Shown here: piece after piece, positions 22,062-29,180 of the stretch
Position numbering within the stretch: position 1 is the first letter of the stretch
Layout: each line of letters opens with the position of its first letter
DNA from: Vibrio gazogenes
Lineage (GTDB): Bacteria; Pseudomonadota; Gammaproteobacteria; Enterobacterales; Vibrionaceae
Direction of reading: 5' to 3'
Assembly (NCBI RefSeq): GCF_023920225.1
Contig: NZ_CP092587.1
Location: 744,001-808,000 of the forward strand
DNA: 64,000 nt
Program-made: the position numbers and the translations under genes
The notes under the pieces: model-generated
The model's database searches: none
Seen by the model: only the letters and a program-made list of their open reading frames with translations
What the model was told of the DNA's origin: nothing

Positions 22062-23795
22062 CTATACGTCGGCTAACAGTAGTTTTCCTGATTTAGGATT
22101 AATTTTATACCCTTTATCATGAATGATTTGTGTAATTTTTCCCAAATCGATCTCAGCAATGGCCACTCCTTCATACATAGCGTTACGTAGGATATCCAAA
22201 TATATATGACTTGCTGTAAGCTCTTCACTGAAAGAAATAGCATCGATAGTTTTCTCGATAACGTCCATTCCATCATTGCGTAGTTCATACTCTTTAGGTG
22301 CAGAGTTCTCGTCACTTTTTTGCACGGTGACAATAAGATCTAGAGTTACAACTTTTTCAGTTCCAGAATTAAGTCCTTTAACGCTACGCTGCCCTTTATC
22401 TAAAATAGTAATGTTCACAGGCTTATTAGTAAAACCTGCATCACGTAAAGCTTGTTGAACGACAGCCCAAATAGATCCTTGGCTATTCCCAAAGACAACT
22501 GATAAATGCCCATCATTCTTTAAAACTCTTCGCGCTTCCTTAAAAGCACCTGTTAAGATTTTCTGGTAAGACTCTTTGCTCTTGGCTTTGTCTTTACCAG
22601 TTGTTCTCATTACCGCTTCCGAAGTATTGTCGGTATATTCACCTAACCAAGCTTCATGAAATAGGTTCATATCAGCGTAGAAAATGTTTGAACCAAAAGG
22701 AGGATCTGTAAAAACAAACTCGACGGAGTTGTCATGAAGATGAGCAAGATTATCTGCTGAAGCTGTTACATACTCTTGATTGGTTTCTAGAGCGTCATTT
22801 CCTCGGTAATCAGTTATTTGTTTGTCTGCTTTTACTAGCGCATTAATTTTTCTTTCAATAAGTTCATAAACGTTCCACTCGTAGAATACTGGTGCAATAT
22901 AATAGTTTTGTATTGCTGCATTGAGCGGAGCTTTTTTGCTCCACTGGTAACGTTTGGACGCTCTTGGAAGAATTGCAGTGAAAGCAAACTTTAACTTTTG
23001 TCTTAAGGATTCATTTTCAACTTGTTCAAAGCGTTGCCATAGGTCATACAATATAATGGCATTTCTGTGCGAGAAAAACTTGTGCGTAGATGTCAAGTTC
23101 CATTTTTTAAGTGCAGAACGTTTATACATTTCTCGGTCTTCAGGTATATCTACACTTGGAAAGTACTCAAAGATACCGGAACTTTCAGCGCTCTCAATTT
23201 TTTCATAGTCAAATTCTGAAAGGCGCTGCTCTATTTGTTTACCAGCGCACCCTTTCAAAGAAACTACAACGGGTTCATCTCTTAGGAATTTTGCTCCTTT
23301 TTTGACAAAGATTTCACCACATGAAGGACATTTCAGTTTTTTTGGGTCCCAGTCATTATCATGAAGTGCGTTATAGTAATTAATTTCATTTTGGCAATGA
23401 CCACATTCATAAACAAATGACCAAATTGTTTTACCAAACGACATCTTCAAGCCATCTTCTTCACGTAAGGAGTCATAAAAATGCCCCACAGTGGCTTTGC
23501 TATCATTCAGAATTCTTCGGGCTTCAGTTTCGAATTCTTCAGGAGTTACGGAGCTAAGGTAGCCCGTCCCGATATGCTTCCCTAAACGTGAAATATCACT
23601 GACAATGGCATTTCTACCTGCCATTTTGGCTGCAACCGCTGTCATGCCCGAACCAGCAAAGATATCGGCAACAGTATCGCCTGTTTTGGTATATTCTTCG
23701 ATAAATGGAACAATAGCCATAACAGGCACTTTAGTTAAGTAGCTATGTCCGTTATAGATAGCATCAGAACGGCCTACTTTCAGGATATCTTGCAT
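22062..23795 (-). CDS. DNA methyltransferase of a restriction-modification system, with zinc ribbon
   Basis: This is a 577-residue SAM-dependent amino-methyltransferase (N6-adenine or N4-cytosine). Motif X/I is N-terminal (PVMAIVPFIEEY, then DIFAGSGMTA at about 44-53), and the catalytic motif IV TDPPFGSN begins near residue 363 (D364). A zinc ribbon (C131, C134, C156, C159) and a long recognition region lie between them. Motif I thus precedes IV with the target domain in between, the class-alpha order. It is divergent from a PvuII-like endonuclease fusion and should protect the same site. As I recall it, the known PvuII methylase is a shorter class-beta N4-cytosine enzyme, so this partner looks unrelated. 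Confidence 0.9.
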   Translation of the reverse strand: MQDILKVGRSDAIYNGHSYLTKVPVMAIVPFIEEYTKTGDTVADIFAGSGMTAVAAKMAGRNAIVSDISRLGKHIGTGYLSSVTPEEFETEARRILNDSKATVGHFYDSLREEDGLKMSFGKTIWSFVYECGHCQNEINYYNALHDNDWDPKKLKCPSCGEIFVKKGAKFLRDEPVVVSLKGCAGKQIEQRLSEFDYEKIESAESSGIFEYFPSVDIPEDREMYKRSALKKWNLTSTHKFFSHRNAIILYDLWQRFEQVENESLRQKLKFAFTAILPRASKRYQWSKKAPLNAAIQNYYIAPVFYEWNVYELIERKINALVKADKQITDYRGNDALETNQEYVTASADNLAHLHDNSVEFVFTDPPFGSNIFYADMNLFHEAWLGEYTDNTSEAVMRTTGKDKAKSKESYQKILTGAFKEARRVLKNDGHLSVVFGNSQGSIWAVVQQALRDAGFTNKPVNITILDKGQRSVKGLNSGTEKVVTLDLIVTVQKSDENSAPKEYELRNDGMDVIEKTIDAISFSEELTASHIYLDILRNAMYEGVAIAEIDLGKITQIIHDKGYKINPKSGKLLLADV

Positions 23796-23887
23796 ATTTT
23801 CTGACTTTTCGCATTACAGTAAAAATTTGATCATGCGAGTATACGTCACTGAAATCGCTTTAACTAGACTCTTTGTTTCTATTTTAC

Positions 23888-23922
23888 GACACATATGACT
23901 GGTACGACCAGACATATGTGTC
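23888..23922. promoter_or_regulatory. 35-bp palindrome, candidate controller (C-box) operator
   Basis: An almost perfect palindrome is centred on 23905. The outer arms GACACATATG (23888-23897) and CATATGTGTC (23913-23922) are exact reverse complements, the inner arms CTGGT/ACCAG also match, and only two pairs mismatch. It lies in the divergent space, 82 bp before the endonuclease-fusion start and 110 bp before the methyltransferase start. Each half contains its own CATATG palindrome, suggesting two dimer sites as in controller-protein operators. Confidence 0.7.
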
Positions 23923-23986
23923 ATGTCTTTATCGCGTGTATGCAAATAGTTTTATCATTAAATTTGCAACATGGCGCAAGACAATA

Positions 23987-24727
23987 ATGAACAAAAATGA
24001 CCTGATGTGGCAGTTGGCTGATAATGTTAAATGTTTGAGAGAACGTGAAAAATGGACTCAAGAGGAGCTTGCTGAAAGAGCAGATCTTAACGTTCGCCAG
24101 ATTAGCCGTATCGAAAATGCTTCTAATGAAACTAGCCTTGAGAACCTTTGTGCTTTGGCAGATGTATTCGATATAGCTCCCAGTAAACTATACGAAAAAC
24201 TGTTCTTTGAAACTAATATTGAGTGGTTGAATAGTATATTCCCGAGCGTAAGAGATATGGAGTATTTGGCAAAAAAAGAGGGGATAAAAGATATTTTTCA
24301 GGACAACGGGGGAAAGCTACTTCAAGTCCTCCTTGTTACTGGGTTAAAGGATTTGTCGGGTAGAGAAGGTAATGATGCCATTGACTGTTTTGGCAATGAG
24401 TATGAACTGAAGTCATTAAACGTTAATTTAGTTAAAGGTTTCTCGACTCATCATCACATGAACCCCAAGATAATTGAAAAATATAGAAAGGTAGATTGGG
24501 TTTTTGCTGTCTATAGTGATATTGAACTTCAAGAAATATGGCTGCTCACACCTGCTGACCTAGAGTTCTACTATGATAAGTGGACAACAAAATGGTATGA
24601 CGAAGGAGGTAGGGACATTAATAACCCTAAGATTCCTTTAAAATATGTCCGTGAAAACGGCAGGTTGGTGTATGAGCGACCTCGAAGTGGAGATTTATTT
24701 TTCTCTGATATTACTCGTTTTTTGTAA
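23987..24727 (+). CDS. PvuII-like type II restriction endonuclease fused to a controller-type HTH domain
   Basis: Residues about 8-70 of this 246-residue protein form a Cro/C1 helix-turn-helix ([21 protein letters not shown]) like restriction-modification controller proteins. Residues about 78-230 match the R.PvuII sequence from memory over nearly its whole length, including [32 protein letters not shown] and [10 protein letters not shown]. With a constant offset of 72, PvuII D58, E68, K70 and H83-H85 fall on D130, E140, K142 and H155-H157, so the active site and DNA contacts look intact. The expected target is CAGCTG. The start at 23987 ([10 protein letters not shown]) is preferred, because the frame extended to 23873 would cover the operator. 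The canonical PvuII system has separate C and R genes. Confidence 0.93.
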   Translation: MNKNDLMWQLADNVKCLREREKWTQEELAERADLNVRQISRIENASNETSLENLCALADVFDIAPSKLYEKLFFETNIEWLNSIFPSVRDMEYLAKKEGIKDIFQDNGGKLLQVLLVTGLKDLSGREGNDAIDCFGNEYELKSLNVNLVKGFSTHHHMNPKIIEKYRKVDWVFAVYSDIELQEIWLLTPADLEFYYDKWTTKWYDEGGRDINNPKIPLKYVRENGRLVYERPRSGDLFFSDITRFL

Positions 24728-24732
24728 ATTTT

Positions 24733-24758
24733 AAGGCTTGAATCATCAAGCCTTTTTA
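24733..24758 (+). terminator. Intrinsic terminator after the endonuclease fusion
   Basis: AAGGCTTGA (24733-24741) pairs perfectly with TCAAGCCTT (24746-24754) across a 4-nt loop, followed by T's. Confidence 0.88.
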
Positions 24759-25434
24759 ACATTGCTTCTTTACTAAATCTTATTGAACTACTTATCTCAA
24801 GTGGTAGGTGTTCTCCGCATAACTTTGCTTCGACATCGCCCACAATCTCGCGATACCTCATCACAAATGTGAGCTTGCTGTAGTATTGTTGACTCATTGA
24901 TTTACTAATTTCGCAATGTATTGCTAGGGGTTGTATAGGTCTCCTCCATCATTGCAAGGATAATTAGTCGTTTTTGACAGTAAATAGGTTTGCGTTCGTA
25001 TATCCGGCTTCTATCTGAAGTATTCATACTTCGAGCCTCGATGAACTTCGCACATATCGTCCTTATCGTTGACACGGATTTTAATCCAAACGCCCTATCA
25101 GCTTTTCGATATGCAGTTTTACCTCTCTGTCATCACTTCTACTTATCCAGCAATCCTCGGAAGAGAACGACAATTTGCTGCAAAACCCATCACGAAAGGT
25201 CAACAGCCCCTAGCAGATTGGTAAAGCCTGAGTTTTGTAGGTACATTAGGGTTAGAAAACCTAACGTACCTCCAGCTTAAAGGACTCGGCACATCCATTG
25301 GGCGAAACACGGAATGGGGCATAGGTGAGTTTGCCGTGATCGGCGCTGGCGCATCTCTGGACACTTTCGACTCAAGTGTGGCAGCGTACCAATGTTATCG
25401 CTGCCATTTTTCTCATCTCAGATAATCGATGACA
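24759..25434 (+). other. Gene-poor stretch with degraded coding remnants
   Basis: No intact gene is seen in these 676 bases. On the plus strand a frame without ATG is open from about 25226 to 25425 (reading ..GLENLTYLQLKGLGTSIGRN.., GEFAVIGAGASLDTFDSSVAA) and looks like the tail of a lost gene. Near its end GGCAGCG (25380-25386) and CGCTGCC (25399-25405) plus ATTTTT form a terminator-like hairpin. On the minus strand a coding-like fragment lies at 24728-24897. Neither can be assigned to a family. Confidence 0.35.
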
Positions 25435-25722
25435 TCATTGAATTAAAGAGGCAAACTCAGGTGCAGATTTTGTGGGCACAAACTCGATTAATTCATAATG
25501 AGCCAGATTATGAATTTTAAATGGATCATCGTTTAGAACTTCTTCTAGCTCACTAAGATTTCTAGCTTTTGCGAGAATGACTCCACCATTACGGGGAACT
25601 TTTCTTCCAGAAGCAATAAAAACCCCTTTCTCATAGTTTTTATCTAGGTACTCAACATGAGCCTCAAGATACTTATCTATTTGAGATATTTCACTAATGT
25701 ACGTTAATGACACAATAAACAT
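25435..25722 (-). CDS. YciI-like protein (YCII domain)
   Basis: This 95-residue ferredoxin-fold protein has the typical start MFIVSLTYISEISQIDKYLEAHVEYL, the SGRKVPRNGGVILAKA segment with a conserved Gly-rich turn, and the DDPF motif (NDDPFKIHNLAHYELIEF). The biochemical role of this family is largely unknown; some members bind or dehalogenate small molecules. It follows an HxlR regulator gene in the same direction 77 bp away, and the two are probably co-expressed. Confidence 0.85.
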   Translation of the reverse strand: MFIVSLTYISEISQIDKYLEAHVEYLDKNYEKGVFIASGRKVPRNGGVILAKARNLSELEEVLNDDPFKIHNLAHYELIEFVPTKSAPEFASLIQ

Positions 25723-25799
25723 AATTATTCCCCTTTACGTTTGTGACCTTTGATCACAGTGATGAATTCGTCAGTCTTTATGATGGCGTGATTAAGCTT

Positions 25800-26144
25800 T
25801 TATTTTTCTGTGCCCTTAAGTGATTCAACCCACTGTTCTGCGAGACTTTTTAAAGGATAGATTGATGAAATTATTTGCTTTCCTAATTCGGTTGGTTGAT
25901 AACCTAATTCGCCCTTTTCAAGTAGTTTTGCCTGCCTTAATTCTCTAATTCTTGAATTTAAAACAGCGGGAGAAATAGACTCACAACGGTTCTGCAACTC
26001 ACGAAATGTACAAGGCCCACCTGAACATAACTGCCATAGAACCCCCATGGCCCAGCGTCGTCCTAGCAAATCAAATAATGCCATGATTGGATTGCCTGTT
26101 TCCGAACCACGAACTGGCTTGCCAGGGTACGGGATTTTTTCCAT
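25800..26144 (-). CDS. HxlR-family transcriptional regulator
   Basis: This winged-helix regulator of the MarR-like HxlR type has about 114 residues from the ATG at 26144. Family hallmarks are LLGRRWAMGVLWQL, FRELQNRCESISPAVLNSRIREL (recognition helix) and GYQPTELGKQI (wing). A longer frame to 26192 exists, but the MEKIPYPGKPV start has a better ribosome site. HxlR proteins usually sense electrophiles or redox cues and often control the adjacent gene, here the YciI-like protein. Confidence 0.88.
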   Translation of the reverse strand: MEKIPYPGKPVRGSETGNPIMALFDLLGRRWAMGVLWQLCSGGPCTFRELQNRCESISPAVLNSRIRELRQAKLLEKGELGYQPTELGKQIISSIYPLKSLAEQWVESLKGTEK

Positions 26145-26330
26145 TTTGATTTCTCTGCGATTAAGTTCATGGCAAAGCATAGTCAAATACACAAAAAATT
26201 GCTATGTTTTTAATAGCAAGGTGGTAGGGTTTTTTCTGGCGGTTTAGAAAGTAATATTAAAAAATTTAGACATCTCAATTCTAAGTGCATTACTTATTTT
26301 TATGGTTGGATAGCGTTAACTCAACACACA

Positions 26331-26480
26331 ATGGCTAAACAAGTTACCACTTTTTAATCATCAAAATCTTCTCGCAAACAATACACCTATGATGTTCAGC
26401 ATGTGATTCAGTCCCGCGAGCAGGGTGGGTGGTTCTTAGAACTTGATCAAATCGAGCCGCAACTGCGGCTCGAAAACTAA
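26331..26480 (+). pseudogene. Short frame with in-frame stop, possible decayed small gene
   Basis: From ATG 26331 the frame reads MAKQVTTF, hits TAA at 26355 and then continues for 41 codons (SSKSSRKQYTYDVQHVIQSR.., WFLELDQIEPQLRLEN) to TAA at 26478. The composition after the stop is protein-like, and its 3' end lies in a perfect hairpin, CGAGCCGC/GCGGCTCG (26453-26472). It could be a decayed cassette-type gene or chance. The rest of 26193-26496 is AT-rich, probably the HxlR promoter. Confidence 0.3.
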
Positions 26481-26496
26481 ATAAACCAATCAATCA

Positions 26497-26694
26497 TCAC
26501 ACCAAATCTGATTCATCTGGCTCTTCATGATAGTGCACATAATGGGTGGTAATCAGGTTATTCAGATATAGCAGCACGTTGCGCAGCTCTTGACTGTTGT
26601 GCCGCTGTTCGGCTTCAAACATTTCTTCTAACTGACGCAAGTATTCGCGGGCTTTTTGGGCGAATTGATGATCGTAAGGGATGGTTTCGTACAT
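26497..26694 (-). CDS. Unrecognised small acidic protein (65 aa)
   Basis: This 65-residue protein is rich in Glu, His and Tyr, with a predicted long helix (FAQKAREYLRQLEEMFEAEQ) and an acidic C-terminal tail (HYHEEPDESDLV). It has no signal or membrane segment. A good ribosome site (GGAAGA) precedes ATG 26694. I do not recognise the family. Immediately upstream on the same strand lies a highly structured leader (26728-26925), which suggests RNA-level control. Confidence 0.6.
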   Translation of the reverse strand: MYETIPYDHQFAQKAREYLRQLEEMFEAEQRHNSQELRNVLLYLNNLITTHYVHYHEEPDESDLV

Positions 26695-26727
26695 AGTTAT
26701 CTTCCGAAGAGTTAGTGAAAAAACATA

Positions 26728-26925
26728 TCACCACGGGAGTTCCTACGCTCGGGTGGTGAACTGGAACAAGGTGTAGGAATACCGTTCTCTCCGGAACACG
26801 GCCAGCCGAAGCTGCCTTGGCCAGCTCACCATAATTCAGATGTGCTGAGGCCGTATATAGTAAAAAACCAACGTAAAGTTAGCAACCTATAATGCCGGAA
26901 AGCTATAACGGGTTCCTACGCCCGG
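26728..26925 (-). ncRNA. Structured leader with repeated loops, resembles phage C4/P4-CI-type RNA
   Basis: Hairpin A has stem TCACCAC (26728-26734) / GTGGTGA (26753-26759), an inner GAG/CTC stem and loop TTCCTACG (26740-26747, plus-strand reading). Hairpin B has stem CGGG (26909-26912) / CCCG (26921-26924) and exactly the same 8-nt loop (26913-26920). Between them GTAGGAA (26773-26779) is the reverse complement of TTCCTAC, so loop-to-strand pairing is possible. On the minus strand this lies 30 bp upstream of a small ORF's ribosome site. I recall similar sequence before Icd-like genes in enteric prophages and P4 satellites, where C4/CI antisense RNA acts. Strand and function are inferred. Confidence 0.42.
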
Positions 26926-27262
26926 CACCGGATTTTGCCAGTGCAGGAGTCAGGTTATCTGATTGTGGGAAATAAAAAGTATTAAAAAAGTATGAGATTT
27001 TGGGTGTGGGTTCTCAAAATAATCAGCCGATGAGCGTTTCAGCGAATTTGGGGACAGTCAGTTTTAAAAAGGCGTTGGACAAACGTTTGCCAGTGAGTTC
27101 ACTAAATTAGCTATCTTTGAATAACTTTTCGTATCCTAAAACATTAAAGACCACCGTTGTCAGCGGTGCTCGATTTGCGCGGAACTGTATAAAATCTTCC
27201 ACTCGCTACCAACACGATTAGATTCATTTTGTAAACATCCCTTATTCTCGTGGTCAGTTGAA
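26926..27262 (-). other. Non-coding stretch downstream of ada
   Basis: No supported gene was seen in these 337 bases. The stretch probably holds the promoter for the structured leader (reading leftward) and the 3' flank of ada. Confidence 0.4.
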
Positions 27263-28333
27263 TTAGCGTCTTGCTCTTTCCATATCCAACAATGTTCTTT
27301 TGCGCTCTAGTCCCCAGCGGTAGCCTCCTAAAGAACCGTCGTTGCGCAATACTCGGTGGCAGGGGATAAGAATCCCAACTGGATTTTTGCCACAAGCGGT
27401 TCCTACAGCGCGAACCGCCTTCGGATTATCAATATGTGCGGCAACCTCACCATAGCTCATCACGTCCCCTTCTTTGATACTTAGTAAAAACTGCCACACC
27501 TTAATTTGGAATGCCGTTCCTCTGATATCAAGAGGAACATCGGGTCTGGGAGCGCCCTGACTCATATGCTGATCTAAAGCCAACATCCAACTATCCAGCT
27601 CTGGTGCGTCTTGTGCCGCAGAAAGTACAAGCCGAGCCTCTGGAAACTCGTCACCTAACAGAGTTAGCAAAGAATCTTTGTCATCACTAAACTGTACCGA
27701 GCATACCCCCTTATCTGTTGCAGCCATTATCATGAACCCAAGCGCCGTCTCTCGACACGCATAATGGATAATTTCACCTTTACCGCCAGCTCTGTATGCT
27801 TTTGGCGTCATGCCTATATTTCTGGTCGCTTCACCATATACCCGACTGATTGAGCCATAACCGGACGAATAAATCGCATCAGTTACACTCTCTCCCTCTT
27901 TTAACGAACGCTTAAATTTTCGCATTCGCACTGCATCCTGATAATGTTTGGGAGACACACCAAACATGTCTTTAAATGAGCGTTGTAATCGGGAAGGTGA
28001 AACCCCTGCAATATTGCCTAACTGGGTTAGTGTCATTTTGTCTTCGGCATGAGTTTCTATATAGCGAGCCACATCGATTAGCTGCTGAGTCCGCTCGTCC
28101 TGTCCTGCTGGATTACAACGCTTACAAGGACGATACCCTGCTTGCATTGCAGATTCGATATCTAAGAAGAATCTCAGGTTTTCTGGATTTGCCGCTTTGG
28201 TTGAACAGGAAGGCGAACAAAATACCCCAGTGGTGATGACGCCATAGTAAAAATGTCCGTCAAAAGATCCATCTCTCTGCGCTACCGCATTTTTCATTGC
28301 ATTGTCTGATAACTTTGGCATAGCTACGCTCAC
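27263..28333 (-). CDS. ada: Bifunctional Ada: methylphosphotriester/O6-methylguanine-DNA methyltransferase and regulator
   Basis: Ada repairs alkylated DNA by suicide methyl transfer and activates the adaptive response. It has 356 residues. The N-terminal zinc domain has C39, C43, C70 and C73 (GVFCSPSC, RPCKRC), with C39 the methyl acceptor for phosphotriesters. An AraC-type HTH follows at about residues 85-180. The C-terminal O6-methylguanine transferase has the acceptor in IPCHRVLRNDGSLGGYRWG. An in-frame second Met (residue 5) is an alternative start. It stands alone among accessory genes. Confidence 0.95.
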   Translation of the reverse strand: MSVAMPKLSDNAMKNAVAQRDGSFDGHFYYGVITTGVFCSPSCSTKAANPENLRFFLDIESAMQAGYRPCKRCNPAGQDERTQQLIDVARYIETHAEDKMTLTQLGNIAGVSPSRLQRSFKDMFGVSPKHYQDAVRMRKFKRSLKEGESVTDAIYSSGYGSISRVYGEATRNIGMTPKAYRAGGKGEIIHYACRETALGFMIMAATDKGVCSVQFSDDKDSLLTLLGDEFPEARLVLSAAQDAPELDSWMLALDQHMSQGAPRPDVPLDIRGTAFQIKVWQFLLSIKEGDVMSYGEVAAHIDNPKAVRAVGTACGKNPVGILIPCHRVLRNDGSLGGYRWGLERKRTLLDMERARR

Positions 28334-28523
28334 TGTGTCGCGTGATTCATCAGTATCTCATCACACCAAGTTCGATGATACCATCCGATTCTTGCTGATT
28401 AATTCGGGGATGTTGATTAACCCTTCCATTTGAATATGGCGCAATTTTCGGATGTTTAAGAGCGGTTCACATCGTTAACATGAGTATTCATCAAAAGCAA
28501 AATAACTAATCAGGTATCACCTA

Positions 28524-28997
28524 ATGAATACAAATTTTATTATAAAACCAATTGAAAAGAGCATATTTAGTGAATACTTTAACCTCAACGACCAACAACT
28601 TGAAAAATTTAACGCCAAATGGTTGATTGCAGACTCAAAGCCTGGTTTCCCATGTCGAGTCTCTTTAAAAGAAGCTGAAATTGGCGAAAGAGTTTTACTC
28701 ATCCCGCACAAATATCATGATGTAAACTCACCATATAAAGCTTCCGGACCCATTTTCATTCGGGAATATGCTGTCGAGGCAAAATTGAACATCAATGAAA
28801 TTCCCGAAATACTCACTAAACGACTACTGTCTGTAAGAGCTTATAGTGAAGATAGTATGATGATTCATGCTGAAACTACTTTGGGTTCAGGTTTGGAAAA
28901 GATTATTTACCATCAGTTGTCTGACCCCAACGTTAAATACCTACAGGTTCATAATGCGAATCCTGGCTGTTTCAACTGTACTGTTTATAGAGCTTAG
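28524..28997 (+). CDS. DUF1203 family protein
   Basis: This 157-residue soluble protein shows DUF1203 features: PGFPCRVSLKEAEIGERVLLI near residue 40, SPYKASGPIFIRE, LSVRAYSEDSMMIHAE and the C-terminal VHNANPGCFNCTVYRA. Its function is unknown. It stands alone, divergent from ada by 190 bp, in the accessory region. 169 bp separate it from the acyltransferase. Confidence 0.82.
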   Translation: MNTNFIIKPIEKSIFSEYFNLNDQQLEKFNAKWLIADSKPGFPCRVSLKEAEIGERVLLIPHKYHDVNSPYKASGPIFIREYAVEAKLNINEIPEILTKRLLSVRAYSEDSMMIHAETTLGSGLEKIIYHQLSDPNVKYLQVHNANPGCFNCTVYRA

Positions 28998-29142
28998 ATG
29001 TATCAAGCCTTGTGTGATAGGGAACGGGTCTGCGCCACCCAGACTGGAAAATCGTCCAAGCGAATTATTATGCAAAAGTCAGTAGTCAAAGGTGTCTTTC
29101 CAAGTTAAATCTCTATAAAATTAGGCATTTGTTCGTTTAGCG

Positions 29143-29180
29143 AACCAAGTGAACTAATTAAACCAAGTGAATCAAGTGAA
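29143..29180 (+). repeat. Short tandem repeat overlapping the acyltransferase start
   Basis: ACCAAGTGAA occurs at 29144-29153 and 29162-29171, with a diverged unit TCAAGTGAACC at 29171-29181. The GTG start at 29167 lies inside the array, so changes in unit number could shift or remove the start. Confidence 0.55.

Noticed and set aside
24571..24897. Minus-strand frame of 108 codons over the end of the endonuclease fusion
   Set aside because: Its C-terminal half is antisense to the endonuclease and crosses a terminator. Only the part beyond 24728 looks coding-like, so it is mentioned as a possible remnant.
25226..25275. Inverted repeat GGTTAG..CTAACC-like near CCTAACG as a chromosomal-integron attC site
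   Set aside because: The sequence lacks the longer attC/VCR structure with paired simple sites, and no repeated copies occur between the neighbouring small genes.
24990..25280. Plus-strand frame of 96 codons
   Set aside because: The composition is unlike a protein (many His, Arg, Cys, Pro), with no ribosome site and no recognisable family.
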